Origin: Pelomonas cellulosilytica
GTDB taxonomy: Bacteria > Pseudomonadota > Gammaproteobacteria > Burkholderiales > Burkholderiaceae_C
DNA length: 64,000 bases
Direction of reading: 5' to 3'
Assembly (NCBI RefSeq): GCF_021353265.1
Contig: NZ_JAJTWU010000002.1
Span: forward strand, 248,001 to 312,000
A program made the position numbers and the translations under genes. The notes beneath the pieces were generated by a model, which saw only the letters and a list, made by a program, of their open reading frames with translations, had not been told where the DNA came from and did no database searches. Of this stretch, positions 52,869 through 63,367 are shown piece after piece. Position 1 is the stretch's first letter, and each line of letters starts with the position of its first letter.

Positions 52869-53513
52869 TCATTCGTTGTCCAGGAGTTCGCGCAGGTCGT
52901 GCGCGAAGCCTTCCAAGTCCGCCTCGCAGGCGGCGACCAGCTTGCCGAATACGTTGTAGGCCAGCACGGCTGGGATGGCCACTGCGAGGCCCGCGGCCGT
53001 CATGATCAGCGCCTCGCCGACCGGGCCGGAGATCTTCTCGATCGTGATGTTGCCGGCCGCCGAGATGCTGACGAGCGCGTGGTAGATGCCCCAGACGGTG
53101 CCGAACAGGCCCACGAAGGGCGCCGTCGCGCCGACCGAGGCGAGCAGCACCTGGCCGAACTGCAGCCTGGCGAGCACCGCGTGCAACGCGTCGCGCAGCC
53201 GGCGTGTCAGGCGGGATTCGCGCTTGCCGGCGGCATCCAGCGTCGCGGCACGCGTCTCGGCCCTGGCGGCATCAAGCAGCGGCAGCAGCAGTTGCTCAGT
53301 GTCGAAGCTCTGCAGTGCGCTGCGCCCCTCATCCAGGCCTGCTGCGGACCAGAAGGCGGGCACGGCGCGCACCAGCCCGCGGCGGGCACGGCGCAGCAGC
53401 CAGGTCTTCCAGAGGATCAGCGCCCAGCCGCTGACGGACATGGCCAGCAGCAGTAGCGCCACCGCCCGGCCGACGAGGTCGCTCTGCGCCCAGAAGTCCG
53501 CAAAGCCACCCAC
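52869..53513 (-). CDS. exbB: MotA/TolQ/ExbB proton-channel family protein
   Basis: A 214-residue protein with three transmembrane helices: one near the N-terminus (AVALLLLAMSVSGWALILW) and two in the C-terminal half (LLASVGATAPFVGLFGTVWGIYHAL and IMTAAGLAVAIPAVLAYNVF). The family motif TAPFVGLFGTVWG is clear. The start is a GTG. It forms the stator with the ExbD-type protein and probably powers the TonB receptor in this window, among others. Confidence 0.9.
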   Translation of the reverse strand: MGGFADFWAQSDLVGRAVALLLLAMSVSGWALILWKTWLLRRARRGLVRAVPAFWSAAGLDEGRSALQSFDTEQLLLPLLDAARAETRAATLDAAGKRESRLTRRLRDALHAVLARLQFGQVLLASVGATAPFVGLFGTVWGIYHALVSISAAGNITIEKISGPVGEALIMTAAGLAVAIPAVLAYNVFGKLVAACEADLEGFAHDLRELLDNE

Positions 53514-53552
53514 TTCAGCCCCTTGTCCGGCCCCGGGCGGGCAGGCGCTCCG

Positions 53553-54287
53553 TCATTTGGCAAAACCCAGCACGTCGTTCATGCCGAACAGGCCGGTCGA
53601 CCGGCCCGCCAGGAAGCGCGCCGCGCGCAGGCTGCCCTGGGCATAGATGCTGCGATTGCTGGCCTTGTGGCTGATCTCGATGCGCTCGCCAATGCCGGCG
53701 AACATGACGGTGTGGTCGCCGATGATGTCGCCGCCGCGCACGGTGGCGAAGCCGATGGTCGACGGGTCGCGCTGGCCGGTGACGCCCTCGCGGCCGTAGA
53801 CGGCGCAAGCCTTCAGGTCGCGTCCCAGCGCGTCGGCGACGACCTGGCCCATCTGCAGCGCGGTGCCGGAGGGGGCATCGACCTTCATGCGGTGGTGGGC
53901 CTCGACGATCTCAATGTCGAAGCCTTCGTTCATCGCGCGGGCCGCCAGGTCGAGCAGCTTGAGCACGACGTTGACACCCACGCTCATGTTCGGTGCGAAG
54001 ACGATGGCGGTGCGCTCGGCATGCCTGGCGATCTCGGCCTTCTGCGCCTCGTCGAAACCGGTGGTTCCGACGACGGCCTTGACGCCCAGCTCCGCGCAGA
54101 TGGCCAGGTGGCTCAGCGTCGCCTCCGGGCGGGTGAAGTCGATCATCACGTCGGCTCCGGCGAGCCCTGCGCGCACGTCATCGCCCTTGTCCAGCGCGAC
54201 GTGCAGTGCGCAGTCGTCAGAGGTCCGGACGGCCTCGATGAGCATCTTGCCCATGCGCCCGCTGGCGCCCATCACCGCAACCTTCAT
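53553..54287 (-). CDS. dapB: 4-hydroxy-tetrahydrodipicolinate reductase
   Basis: A 244-residue enzyme of the lysine/diaminopimelate pathway. The N-terminal Rossmann motif is [25 protein letters not shown] and [10 protein letters not shown] line the active site, and [16 protein letters not shown] holds the catalytic histidines and the SGTAL motif. The ATG at 54287 overlaps the bamE stop (ATGA); a GTG one codon upstream is less likely. It supplies DAP for peptidoglycan. Confidence 0.94.
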   Translation of the reverse strand: MKVAVMGASGRMGKMLIEAVRTSDDCALHVALDKGDDVRAGLAGADVMIDFTRPEATLSHLAICAELGVKAVVGTTGFDEAQKAEIARHAERTAIVFAPNMSVGVNVVLKLLDLAARAMNEGFDIEIVEAHHRMKVDAPSGTALQMGQVVADALGRDLKACAVYGREGVTGQRDPSTIGFATVRGGDIIGDHTVMFAGIGERIEISHKASNRSIYAQGSLRAARFLAGRSTGLFGMNDVLGFAK

Positions 54288-54856
54288 CACGAGCCGGCCC
54301 CAAGCTTGGCGTCCAGCGGCGGGTAGGTGCGGCCTGGCGCGGGGCCTTCGGCGGCCGCGGTGGGTGCTGCCTCGTCGCTCTTCTTGGGCGGCGGCAGCGC
54401 GGCGCGCTCGGCCTCACTCAGTTCCAGCTTGGGCTTCTTGCTGCCCGGCTTGAAGGTGTTGACGGAGGCGACGAAGTCGTTCTCGGTCGGCAGGTCGTCC
54501 GGCACCTCCAGCGACTGCAGACGCTCGCCGTCGAAGCGGGCGACGACCAGTCGCTGCTGGGCCGGCGCGCCCTGGCGGCGGATCGTGAAGACGTAATCCC
54601 AGCGCGCCTCGTGGAAGACGTCGGTCAGCAGCGGCGAGCCCAGCAGGTCTCGCACCTGGGCCTTGGGCATGCCGGGCTTGACGCGGGCCACCATTTCCTT
54701 GGTCAGCACGTTGCCCTGCACGACCTCCACGCGGTAGGGCGTGACCAGGCCCAGCACCTTGTCGCCGGTGACGGAGGGCAGCGAATCCCAGGTGGGGAGG
54801 TAGGAGCAACCGCCTAGCAGCGCAAGCAGCGGAAATGAGGCAAGCAAGGGACGCAT
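54287..54856 (-). CDS. bamE: Outer-membrane assembly lipoprotein BamE
   Basis: A 189-residue lipoprotein of the BAM complex. The lipobox has Cys17 (LLGGCSYL). The SmpA/OmlA fold is visible: [42 protein letters not shown], then WDYVFTIRR. The C-terminal 60 residues are Pro/Lys/Ala-rich and longer than in E. coli BamE. It is divergent from fur, an arrangement conserved in many betaproteobacteria. Confidence 0.92.
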   Translation of the reverse strand: MRPLLASFPLLALLGGCSYLPTWDSLPSVTGDKVLGLVTPYRVEVVQGNVLTKEMVARVKPGMPKAQVRDLLGSPLLTDVFHEARWDYVFTIRRQGAPAQQRLVVARFDGERLQSLEVPDDLPTENDFVASVNTFKPGSKKPKLELSEAERAALPPPKKSDEAAPTAAAEGPAPGRTYPPLDAKLGAGS

Positions 54857-54962
54857 GAGGCGGCTGGGCGGCTGACGAATGGGGCTGGAGAAACCAGCGG
54901 TAAGACCGGCTGGCTATGATCTGAAGATTCTAGCGGGGCCCTTCCAGGCCACCGTCCTCGCC

Positions 54963-55406
54963 ATGCCCAGCACTCCCGTCAAGAACCAGTCCAGCGACAT
55001 CAAGAACAGCGGCCTCAAGGCCACGCTGCCGCGCATCAAGATCCTGGAGATCTTCCAGCGTGCGGCCCAGCGCCACATGACCGCCGAAGATGTTTACAAG
55101 GCTTTGCTCGGCGAAGGCGCCGACATCGGGCTGGCGACCGTCTACCGCGTGTTGCAGCAGTTCGAGCAGGCCGGCCTGCTGAGCCGCAACCATTTCGAGA
55201 CCGGCAAGGCCGTCTACGAACTCAACGAGGGCCATCACCACGACCACCTCGTCTGCCTGAATTGCGGCAAGGTCGAGGAGTTCTACGACGCCGGCATCGA
55301 GGAGCGCCAGCACGCGATCACGCGGGAGCGTGGCTTCCAGCTGCAGGAGCACTCGCTGGCGTTGTACGCCACCTGCATCAAGGTCGACTGCCCCAACAAG
55401 GGCTGA
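54963..55406 (+). CDS. fur: Ferric uptake regulator Fur
   Basis: A 147-residue iron-responsive repressor. The winged helix (LKATLPRIKILEIFQ, then GLATVYRVLQQFEQAGLL) is followed by the metal-binding dimerisation domain with HHHDHLVCLNCGKVEEF, whose CxxC holds a structural zinc, and a late CIKVDC. The ATG at 54963 gives the usual betaproteobacterial start. A TATGAT -10-like element lies at 54915-54920. It is expected to control iron-uptake genes, including TonB receptors. Confidence 0.93.
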   Translation: MPSTPVKNQSSDIKNSGLKATLPRIKILEIFQRAAQRHMTAEDVYKALLGEGADIGLATVYRVLQQFEQAGLLSRNHFETGKAVYELNEGHHHDHLVCLNCGKVEEFYDAGIEERQHAITRERGFQLQEHSLALYATCIKVDCPNKG

Positions 55407-55421
55407 GAGGCCGGCTCAGCC
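55401..55421. terminator. Hairpin built from both stop codons of fur and nadV
   Basis: GGCTGAG (55401-55407), loop AGGCCGG and CTCAGCC (55415-55421) form a perfect 7-bp stem. It contains the fur stop (TGA) in its left arm and the nadV stop (TCA on the plus strand) in its right arm. It may act as a compact bidirectional terminator; T-runs are absent. Confidence 0.5.
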
Positions 55422-56825
55422 GCCCGTCACGCGGGCGCGGATGGCGGCGAAGCTGTCGTCCACCAGCAGTCTTCCGTCCTCGAAGACGGTCCGCATCACC
55501 TCGGTCGCGCCCTGGCTGCGTGCTTCCAGGTAGCCTGGAGCGTCCAGCCGCACCGTCGCGAACACGTCGCCGCGCCGCATCAGCGTCAGCCGCCCGGCCT
55601 TGCTGCGCTTGGCGGGATCGGTGACGGGGGCCTTGAAAACGTCGCGCCAGCGGCCGTCCACCTGCACGGCCGAGGCCTTCATGGCGAAGCCCATCGTGTC
55701 GCGGTTGACCTGCTGCAGCAGCGCGCCGCCCTGGCCGAAGGCCACGTTGTCGGCCGAGTAGCCGGCCGACTCCAGCGCGGCCAGGATGCTGCCGATGCTG
55801 GCGTGCGTGATGCCGTCGCCCTGGATGACGCGCACATGCCGCAGCACCTTGCAGCCCTTGACGTTCACGTCGCTACCGAAGCTGGCATCCAGCGCCTGCA
55901 CAGTGCGCAGCACGATGTTGGTCGGGTCGCCGCTGTCGGGACGGATGACGACGGTCGCGCCGCTCGCGATGACCTCGTCTCGCAGCGCGCCGCCCCACAG
56001 CCGGCTGACGGCGGCGTCCAGGTCGTACGAGTCCGACACCACCGCCAGCAGCGCGCCGGGCTTGCCGAACTGGCGCAGCATGTTGCGGTAGGCGGCCAGC
56101 TCGCCATCACGGCCCCAGGCGGTGATGGTGCTGTGTTCGGCCGCTGGGATGGAGAAGCCCGCCATCGGCTCGCCGTAATAGAGCCGCGCGCCGAGCAACG
56201 CGGTCATCGTGTCGGTTCCCTGGAAGTTCACGAGATGCGCCATGCCGCCCAGCATGGCCGACTCCATCGACGACACACCACGGGCGCCGAAGTCGTGCAG
56301 CTTGAAAGGCAGGCCGGCCGGGTCACCGGTGCGGGCCAGCGCGTCGCCGATAAGGCGGCGGGTCGCCAGGCCCTGCGAGGCCACGGTCGTCGGGTACCAG
56401 ACGCGCAGAAGCGCGGTCTCGACATAACTCGTCAGCCACCCGGAGGCCGGGTCGGTGTTCTCGACGGTGACGAGCGCATGGTTGACCGGCGCGACCGTGC
56501 CTTCCGGTACCGCCCGGATGCGCAGCGGCAGCCGGCCGCCGTGAGCCTGCACGATGTGCAGCCAGCCGTCGCGGTTGAACGGCACGCCGTGGGCGGCGCA
56601 GACCTCGCCGGCCAGCGCCAGGTCGTCGAGGGTCACCGGCCTGGTGAAGTACTCCTTCAGCAGCGCCTGAAGGCCGAAGAAGACCGTGTGCGACAGCGCG
56701 CCGCCACGGGCTTCGATGTAGCTGAAGACGTGGCGGGTGCCGGGCGGGTATTGCAGCCAGTGGCTGGTCTTGTAGCTGTCCGTGTTGAGGACGAGCAGCC
56801 GCGCGATGTCGCTGAAGGAGTTCAA
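55416..56825 (-). CDS. nadV: Nicotinamide phosphoribosyltransferase
   Basis: A 469-residue NAMPT/NadV enzyme that joins nicotinamide with PRPP to make NMN. It shows [19 protein letters not shown]-type N-terminal residues ([16 protein letters not shown]), DFGARGVSS near residue 185 and the substrate-pocket segment [17 protein letters not shown] near 225, in which the late aspartate selects nicotinamide. [11 protein letters not shown] and GDGITHASI bind PRPP. It overlaps hprK by 4 bp as the distal gene on the minus strand. No NrtR-type regulator is adjacent. Confidence 0.9.
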   Translation of the reverse strand: MNSFSDIARLLVLNTDSYKTSHWLQYPPGTRHVFSYIEARGGALSHTVFFGLQALLKEYFTRPVTLDDLALAGEVCAAHGVPFNRDGWLHIVQAHGGRLPLRIRAVPEGTVAPVNHALVTVENTDPASGWLTSYVETALLRVWYPTTVASQGLATRRLIGDALARTGDPAGLPFKLHDFGARGVSSMESAMLGGMAHLVNFQGTDTMTALLGARLYYGEPMAGFSIPAAEHSTITAWGRDGELAAYRNMLRQFGKPGALLAVVSDSYDLDAAVSRLWGGALRDEVIASGATVVIRPDSGDPTNIVLRTVQALDASFGSDVNVKGCKVLRHVRVIQGDGITHASIGSILAALESAGYSADNVAFGQGGALLQQVNRDTMGFAMKASAVQVDGRWRDVFKAPVTDPAKRSKAGRLTLMRRGDVFATVRLDAPGYLEARSQGATEVMRTVFEDGRLLVDDSFAAIRARVTGG

Positions 56826-57778
56826 TCGATGGAGCCGCTGTCGATGGCCCGCTGGTGGCGCTCGACAAACTCCTTGTAGGTGTCGATGCCGCGTAGCTGG
56901 AGGATGGTGTTGCGCACGGCGGCTTCCACCAGCACGGCGAGGTTGCGGCCCGCGTCCACCGCGATGACGACCTTGCGCACTTGCATGCCCAGCACGTCTT
57001 CATGCAGCGGCTCGTAAGGCAGGCGCTCGAAGTCGCGCTCCATCGTCTCCTTGCGCACCAGGTGGACGATCAGCTTTAGGCGCATCTTGCGGCGTACGGC
57101 CGTCTCGCCAAAGATGGCCTTGATGTCCAGCAGGCCGATACCGCGCACTTCCAGCAGGTTCAGCAGCAGTTCGGGGCAGCGGCCCTCGATGGCGGTCTGC
57201 GCGATGCGGAAGAAGTCCACCGCGTCATCCGCAACAAGACCGTGGCCGCGCGAGATGAGTTCCAGGCCGAGTTCGCTCTTGCCCAGGCCCGATTCGCCGG
57301 TCAGCAGCACCCCGAGGCCCAGGATGTCCATGAACACGCCATGGCGCGTCGTGCGGTTGGCGAACAGCTGGGACAGGTAGCCGCGCACCAGGTCGATGAC
57401 GTGGCCGGCGGACTCCACCGTGCGGAATAGCGGGATCTCCGCCCGGTCGCACATGGCGATGAGGCGCGGTGGCGGCGTCGAGTCGTCGGCCACGATGATG
57501 ACCGGCGGCTCCAGCGTGACGATGCGGGATATGCGGCGGTCCTGGACGTCGATGCCTTCCTGGTTCAGGTAGGCGACCTCGCGTCGGCCGACGATCTGGA
57601 CGCGGTAGGGGTGGATGTAGTTCAGGTAGCCGACAAGGTCGGCCGCACTTTGCGCATCGCGCACGGCGGCTTCGTCGAAGCGACGTTCCGGATGGCCGTG
57701 GCCGGCGATCCACTCCCAACGGAGGGCTTCACGGTGCTCTTCGAAGAGCCGCTCGGCACTGATGGATGTCGGTTTCAA
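56822..57778 (-). CDS. hprK: HPr kinase/phosphorylase
   Basis: A 318-residue bifunctional enzyme that phosphorylates and dephosphorylates a serine of HPr. Walker A is GESGLGKS at 161-168, the preceding histidine is in [13 protein letters not shown], and the family signature [18 protein letters not shown] follows near 208. In betaproteobacteria it works with PtsN and other nitrogen-PTS parts rather than in classical carbon repression. It is 34 bp downstream of ptsN. Confidence 0.93.
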   Translation of the reverse strand: MKPTSISAERLFEEHREALRWEWIAGHGHPERRFDEAAVRDAQSAADLVGYLNYIHPYRVQIVGRREVAYLNQEGIDVQDRRISRIVTLEPPVIIVADDSTPPPRLIAMCDRAEIPLFRTVESAGHVIDLVRGYLSQLFANRTTRHGVFMDILGLGVLLTGESGLGKSELGLELISRGHGLVADDAVDFFRIAQTAIEGRCPELLLNLLEVRGIGLLDIKAIFGETAVRRKMRLKLIVHLVRKETMERDFERLPYEPLHEDVLGMQVRKVVIAVDAGRNLAVLVEAAVRNTILQLRGIDTYKEFVERHQRAIDSGSID

Positions 57779-57812
57779 GTCGGGGGTTTACGCGAAGCGC
57801 CGATCTGGGGCG

Positions 57813-58283
57813 TCAGGCGACGGACTTCAGCGGCTCCCAGGCCGCGATGAGCTTGTAGAGCGTCGCAGCCTCGCCCTCCGTCTTGAGCTGCTCGCGAAGT
57901 TCTCGGTCCGACAGCATCTCGGCTATCTCGGATAGGATTTCGAGGTGACGCTGCGTGGCGGCCTCAGGGACGAGCAGAAAGATCAGCAGGCTGACCGGTT
58001 CGTCGTCCGGCGCGTCGAACGCGATCGGCTGCTGCAGTCGCAGCACGGCGGCCAGCGGGTTCTTCAAGCCCTTGACGCGGCCATGCGGAATGGCGACACC
58101 GTGGCCCAGTCCTGTCGAGCCGAGGCGCTCGCGGGCGAACAGGTTGTCAGTGACCAGCGCCCGCGCCATCTGGTGGTGGTTCTCGAACAGCAGGCCTGCG
58201 TGTTCGAAGGCGCGTTTCTTGCTGGACGCATCCACGGACACCAACACGTTGTCGGCGGGCAGGATGGCGGCGAGACGGTTCAT
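57813..58283 (-). CDS. ptsN: PTS IIA-like nitrogen regulatory protein PtsN
   Basis: A 156-residue EIIA-Ntr protein. The phosphorylatable histidine is His67 in GHGVAIPHGRV, followed by LAAVLRLQQPIAFDAPDDEPVSLLIFLLVPE. It takes phosphate from NPr/HPr and regulates potassium, nitrogen and stress responses. The ATG at 58283 gives the conserved start; a longer frame covers the intergenic region. The order hpf-ptsN-hprK is conserved. Confidence 0.93.
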   Translation of the reverse strand: MNRLAAILPADNVLVSVDASSKKRAFEHAGLLFENHHQMARALVTDNLFARERLGSTGLGHGVAIPHGRVKGLKNPLAAVLRLQQPIAFDAPDDEPVSLLIFLLVPEAATQRHLEILSEIAEMLSDRELREQLKTEGEAATLYKLIAAWEPLKSVA

Positions 58284-58485
58284 GGATGAGGGCTCAGCGT
58301 TGGGGGCGCTTGGTGAGCGCGGCCGCTGCCGGGCGGTTGGGTCAATCAGAGGGCGGATTATGAAACTCGCGGCCGCTTTGGGGGGATCGCGCGATCCTGC
58401 AGGCGTGCAAAACCGCTGTGAGGTCCCCCGAATGCGGGTTTTTGCGGCACTGCAGCAACAGCCGTTTTGGTCGCGTTGCGCATCG

Positions 58486-58515
58486 CAAAAAGACAAAGCG
58501 GCCCCGCGGGGCCGC
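58486..58515 (-). terminator. Intrinsic terminator of hpf
   Basis: A perfect 8-bp stem, GCGGCCCC and GGGGCCGC with a 2-nt centre (58498-58515), is followed on the minus strand by a T-rich tract (complement of CAAAAAGACAAA, 58486-58497). It begins 18 nt after the hpf stop, so hpf has a monocistronic transcript and ptsN needs its own promoter or read-through. Confidence 0.75.
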
Positions 58516-58533
58516 CTCAGATGAGCCACCCGT

Positions 58534-58875
58534 TCAGCGGGCGGGAACCTCCAGGCGCTTGGCCGAGGCGTGGTGATGGTCCTGGACCTTGTCCTTGTGG
58601 CGGCAGACCTGGCGATCGAGCTTGTCCATCAGCTGGTCGATGGCCGCGTAGAGGTCTTCATGGGACTGTTCCACGAAGATGTCGCGGCCCTTCACGTGCA
58701 AGGTCACTTCGGCGCGTTGTCGGCGTTCCTTTTCCTTTTGCTTTTCCACGGTCAGCAGGACGTTGATGTCAACGACCTGGTCGAAGTGGCGGGTCACACG
58801 ATCCAGCTTGGTGAGCACGTACTCACGCAAGGCCGGCGTGACTTCGAGGTGATGGCCACTGATCGTCAGATTCAT
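58534..58875 (-). CDS. hpf: Ribosome hibernation-promoting factor (short HPF/YfiA type)
   Basis: A 113-residue short-type hibernation factor that sits in the 30S decoding centre and helps form inactive ribosomes. It has [38 protein letters not shown] and the basic C-terminus [16 protein letters not shown] very good AAAGGAGG lies before the ATG at 58875. rpoN normally precedes it in this cluster but is not present in the window. Confidence 0.93.
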   Translation of the reverse strand: MNLTISGHHLEVTPALREYVLTKLDRVTRHFDQVVDINVLLTVEKQKEKERRQRAEVTLHVKGRDIFVEQSHEDLYAAIDQLMDKLDRQVCRHKDKVQDHHHASAKRLEVPAR

Positions 58876-59278
58876 AGAGCCTCCTTTCAGAGGAAATGGA
58901 CGGAAAAAACAGAACCGGAAAACGAGGGAAGCAGGGGGAGGAGGAGGGGTCTTTCGGGTAGCGGAGTTGGGTGGGAGTGACGGAATCGACGAGTCCAGTT
59001 TGCGCGCGAAGCCGCGGCATGACAAGGGGATGACGGTGAGCTTTTGTCTTGGCTCAGGTCTCGTTTTTGCGCCTTCTTTCACGCCTTGCGCCGGTGCAAT
59101 AATCTTCGGCTATTCCCTGCTCGGAGAGCTTCTTGGACAGCGATCACCCTCGGTGACCGTCCACTCCCGCCGCGGCCCGCACAGCCGCGCCCGCCCGGAG
59201 TGAGACGGTTGCACTCAATCCCCTCACCCCGGACGACGCCAGCGTCGTTCCCTTCGCCAGCGCTGCTGGAGACGATGC
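58876..59278. other. Intergenic region between hpf and corA
   Basis: About 400 bp without a credible gene. It contains the hpf Shine-Dalgarno, a purine-rich tract near 58930-58955, and a small perfect hairpin ACGACG-CCAG-CGTCGT before corA (about 59233-59248). I see no rpoN fragment and no recognised riboswitch. Promoters for the two divergent genes must lie here, but no consensus pair stands out. Confidence 0.5.
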
Positions 59279-60268
59279 ATGCTGAATGTGTTCAAGCTGG
59301 ACAACGGACGCCTGAAGGGCGGGTTGTTCCAGGAAGAAATCGAGAGCGCCGAGGACCTGGCGCAGTCGCGGCCGATCTGGGTCGACCTGGAGAACCCCAG
59401 TGCCGAGGAGAAGGGCTGGATCCGTGACCGCTTCGGCCTGACGATCCCCGAGGACATCGTCGATGACGACCTCGAGGAGTCCGCGCGCTTCTACGAAGAG
59501 GACAACGGCGAGCTGCACATCCGTTCCGACTTCCTGATCGAGGGTGACGACACGCCCGACGGCCGGCCGGCGCGCAACGTGCGGGTGGCCTTTATCCTGT
59601 TCAACAACGTGCTGTTCTCCGTGCACGACGAGGATTTGCCGGTGTTCCGCCTGCTGCGCCTGCGGGCGCGCCGCATCCCGGCGTTGATTGAGGACGCCAA
59701 GGACGTGCTGCTCAAGCTCTACGACGCCGATGCCGAGTACTCGGCCGACGTGCTGGAGGGTATCTACGACAAGCTCGAAGCAGTCAGCGCCCGCGTGCTG
59801 AAGAGTGATGTGACCGACGCCGAGGCCGGCGAGGTGCTGTCGGCGATCGCCCGCGAGGAAGACTTGAACGGCCGCATCCGCCGCAACGTCATGGACACGC
59901 GCCGCGCGGTCAGCTTCATGATGCGCAGCCGCATGCTGAACGCCGAGCAGTTCGAGGAGTCGCGGCAGATCCTGCGCGACATCGACTCGCTCGACTCGCA
60001 TACGGCCTTCCTGTTCGACAAGATCAACTTCCTGATGGACGCCACCGTCGGCTTCATCAACATCAATCAGAACAAGATCATCAAGATCTTCTCGGTGGCC
60101 AGCGTCGCGCTGTTGCCGCCGACGCTGATCGCCTCCATCTACGGCATGAACTTCAAGAACATGCCCGAGCTGGACCAGGCCTGGGGCTACCCGTTCGCGT
60201 TGGGCCTGATGCTGGTGTCCGTGGCGGCACCCTTCATTTACTTCCGCCGCAAGGGCTGGTTGAAGTAA
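59279..60268 (+). CDS. corA: CorA-family magnesium/cobalt transporter
   Basis: A 329-residue CorA channel. A large cytoplasmic N-terminal domain (to about 265) with a long stalk helix precedes two transmembrane helices at the C-terminus. The selectivity motif is YGMNF near residue 287. The KIIKIFSVASVALLPPTLIASIYGMNF segment and the final basic FRRKGWLK are typical. GGAG precedes the ATG. It is monocistronic, with a hairpin terminator downstream. Confidence 0.93.
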   Translation: MLNVFKLDNGRLKGGLFQEEIESAEDLAQSRPIWVDLENPSAEEKGWIRDRFGLTIPEDIVDDDLEESARFYEEDNGELHIRSDFLIEGDDTPDGRPARNVRVAFILFNNVLFSVHDEDLPVFRLLRLRARRIPALIEDAKDVLLKLYDADAEYSADVLEGIYDKLEAVSARVLKSDVTDAEAGEVLSAIAREEDLNGRIRRNVMDTRRAVSFMMRSRMLNAEQFEESRQILRDIDSLDSHTAFLFDKINFLMDATVGFININQNKIIKIFSVASVALLPPTLIASIYGMNFKNMPELDQAWGYPFALGLMLVSVAAPFIYFRRKGWLK

Positions 60269-60688
60269 TCCGACCGCGCGCGAATAGAGAGGCCCGTGTC
60301 GCGATGACACGGGCCAGGCTGTAAAAGCGGTCGATGAACGCCCCGAAGCCAACGAGGGAGGGAGGAGGGAGGAGGAGAACGGCTTGCGGGGGATGCTGCG
60401 CCGACGGGCGAGGTTCAGCGACCGGAAGGCGGGCTCTGGGGGCGTGAAGGCGCCCACAGCTCGGGTTTTCACCATGTGTATCGCGCCGTGGCGCAGGCGG
60501 GGGCACCGTTACGCAGGGCTGTACCTGCTTTGGGTGACGATTGTTGATCCGCCTTGCGGCACCCTGCGGGCGAACCTGTTACGCACTATGAAGTTGCAAA
60601 CAGTCACGGTGTGCGTAATGCGGAGCCCAGGTAGTGCACCAGCACATGACATCAACTTTTAGAATCGCGCCTCTAACGAGGACCGACC
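60269..60688. other. Intergenic region between corA and the ferritin-like gene
   Basis: About 420 bp with no supported gene. It holds the corA terminator hairpin (60291-60315), a polypurine tract of GGA repeats (about 60352-60379), and near its right end TAGAAT (60660-60665), a good -10 match followed by CGCG as in the metX promoter. A Shine-Dalgarno GAGGA precedes the ATG at 60689. Confidence 0.5.
60291..60315 (+). terminator. Hairpin terminator of corA
   Basis: GGCCCGTGTC, loop GCGAT and GACACGGGCC form a perfect 10-bp stem 22 nt after the corA stop. No T-run follows, so termination may need Rho or the structure may only stabilise the mRNA. Confidence 0.6.
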
Positions 60689-61549
60689 ATGCTTTACCCT
60701 GAACTGTTCAAGCAACTCGAAGCCGTGCGCTGGAACATGGACAGCGACATTCCCTGGGACAAGTTCGACGCCAGCCTGCTGTCGGACGAACAGGCCCAGA
60801 CGATCAAGATGAACGCCATCACCGAGTGGGCAGCGCTGCCGGCCACCGAGATGTTCCTGCGCGACAACCGCGAGGACAGCGACTTCTCGGCCTTCATGAG
60901 CGTATGGTTCTTCGAGGAACAGAAACATAGCCTCGTGCTGATGGAATACCTGCGGCGCTTCCGCCCCGACCTCGTGCCGACCGAGGCCGAACTGCACGAG
61001 ATCCGTTTCGACTTCGACCCCGCGCCGGCGCTCGAGACGCTGATGCTGCATTTCTGCGGTGAGATCCGGTTGAACCACTGGTACCGCCGTGCCAGCGAGT
61101 GGCACACCGAACCCGTCATCAAGGCCATCTACGAGACGCTGGCCAAGGACGAGGCCCGCCATGGCGGCGCCTACCTGCGCTACATGAAGCGCGCGCTCGC
61201 CAAGTTCGGCGACGAGGCCCGTGCGGCCTTCGCCAAGGTCGGTGTGCTGATGGCCAGCGCCCGCCGCACGGCCCAGGCGCTGCATCCCACCAACCTGCAC
61301 GTGAACGAGAAGCTGTTCCCGCGCGACACCATCCAAAGCCGCCTGCCCAATCCGGAGTGGCTGGAGCACTGGCTGAGCCAGCAGATCCAGTTCGACGCCG
61401 TCTGGGAAACCCGCGTTGTCGAGCGCATCCTGCACAACATGAGCCTGCTGATGGACCGCAGCTTCGCGACCGTGCAGGAGCTCAACCGATTCCGCAAGGA
61501 AATGGCGGCGCGCCTGACGCCGCCGGCCGCCGGCCTGGCACCCGCCTGA
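60689..61549 (+). CDS. Di-iron ferritin-like protein (acyl-ACP desaturase-like)
   Basis: A 286-residue helical protein with two di-iron motifs of the E-x2-H kind: EEQKHS near residue 73 and DEARHG near 152, plus further carboxylates in ITEWAAL and GEIRLNHWY. This pattern fits the ferritin-like superfamily, near the soluble acyl-ACP desaturase type. The fold suggests oxygen-activating di-iron chemistry. The substrate is unknown, and it lacks typical ferritin length. It ends at a strong bidirectional terminator. Confidence 0.75.
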   Translation: MLYPELFKQLEAVRWNMDSDIPWDKFDASLLSDEQAQTIKMNAITEWAALPATEMFLRDNREDSDFSAFMSVWFFEEQKHSLVLMEYLRRFRPDLVPTEAELHEIRFDFDPAPALETLMLHFCGEIRLNHWYRRASEWHTEPVIKAIYETLAKDEARHGGAYLRYMKRALAKFGDEARAAFAKVGVLMASARRTAQALHPTNLHVNEKLFPRDTIQSRLPNPEWLEHWLSQQIQFDAVWETRVVERILHNMSLLMDRSFATVQELNRFRKEMAARLTPPAAGLAPA

Positions 61550-61565
61550 GCGTCGCATCGCACGC

Positions 61566-61599
61566 AACGACAAGAGGCCCCGCGGGGCCTCTTGTCGTT
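61566..61599. terminator. Bidirectional hairpin terminator
   Basis: A perfect 16-bp stem (61566-61581 against 61584-61599, GC centre) lies between the convergent ferritin-like and ABC permease genes. The outer arms are AACGACAAGAGG and CCTCTTGTCGTT, the inner part GGCCCC/GGGGCC. It is the longest hairpin that I noticed in the window and can serve both strands. Confidence 0.8.
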
Positions 61600-61614
61600 G
61601 GCGCTGTCCGTGGA

Positions 61615-62481
61615 TCAGCCGGCGCGTGCCCGCTTCATGACCACCAGCGCGAAACCCGCCGCGGCGACCGCCGCCCAGGCCAGGAACTGCAGCGAGGCCA
61701 GATCCGCCAGCGCCAAGCCGAAGTCCTGCAGCATCAGGCTACCGACCGGTCCGCCGGCTCGCAGCGCCTCGATCAGTTCGGCCGGGTTGTGGAACAGCGC
61801 ATGGTTGATGCGCGTGTTCACGTCCTGCAGAGCCTCCAGCGGCCAGTCAATGCCGTAGGCGCCATGCAGGACCGCCACCGCCACGCCCGCGCCCACCAGC
61901 ACCACCGGCACGCCCAGGCGCTTGAGCCACGCCGACGCGGCCATCAGCACGAGGATCAGCGGCGCCAGCCACAGCGTCAGCGGCAGCGTACCGGCAATCA
62001 GGCGCAGCATTAACGGCGCCCCGGCGCGGACGACCTCGCTCCACTGCACCGCTGTCGCCGCGCCCAGCCCTTGCGCGCTTGTCAGCACGCCGGCAGCTAC
62101 CGGCAGCGCGAACAGCGCCCCGATGACGGCACCGCCCAGCGGCGCCAGCCAGGCATGGGCCAGCACGGTCGCCGCCACGCTCTCGCTCGGGCGGCCCGGC
62201 AAGGACAGCCAGAACTCGATGGAGCGGTCCTGCGCGTCGCGCCGGGCCAACCCCGGCAACTGGAACAGGGCCACCAGCAGGCAGATGACGTAGACCACCG
62301 CGACGGTCGCCGCCGCAGCGGCCATTGCGACCAGTTCCGCCGGGGCGTTCGGTAGCCCCTGCACACCGCCGAATGGCAAGATGGCCAGGAAGATCAGCGG
62401 CGGTGCCAGCGCCGCGATGAGCCAGCCGCGCTTGTGCTGCATCCATTCGCGCAGCAGCAGGGTGGGGATGTGGGTGTTCAT
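61615..62481 (-). CDS. ABC transporter permease
   Basis: A 288-residue membrane protein with about six hydrophobic helices and an N-terminus typical of ABC-2 type permeases (TLLLREWMQHKRGWLIAALAPPLIF). It shows RRDAQDRSIEFWLSLPGRPSESV, a coupling-helix type segment. It is encoded downstream of a GntR/YtrA regulator and an ATPase, in the layout of small antibiotic- or cell-wall-stress exporters. The substrate is unknown. Confidence 0.8.
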   Translation of the reverse strand: MNTHIPTLLLREWMQHKRGWLIAALAPPLIFLAILPFGGVQGLPNAPAELVAMAAAAATVAVVYVICLLVALFQLPGLARRDAQDRSIEFWLSLPGRPSESVAATVLAHAWLAPLGGAVIGALFALPVAAGVLTSAQGLGAATAVQWSEVVRAGAPLMLRLIAGTLPLTLWLAPLILVLMAASAWLKRLGVPVVLVGAGVAVAVLHGAYGIDWPLEALQDVNTRINHALFHNPAELIEALRAGGPVGSLMLQDFGLALADLASLQFLAWAAVAAAGFALVVMKRARAG

Positions 62482-62497
62482 GGCGTCTCCTTGTCGT

Positions 62498-63363
<866 letters not shown>

Positions 63364-63367
<4 letters not shown>

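Noticed and set aside
60352-60379. GGA-rich polypurine tract as a regulatory repeat
   Set aside because: It is a simple-sequence stretch without dyad symmetry or phased copies; similar purine tracts occur near 58930.
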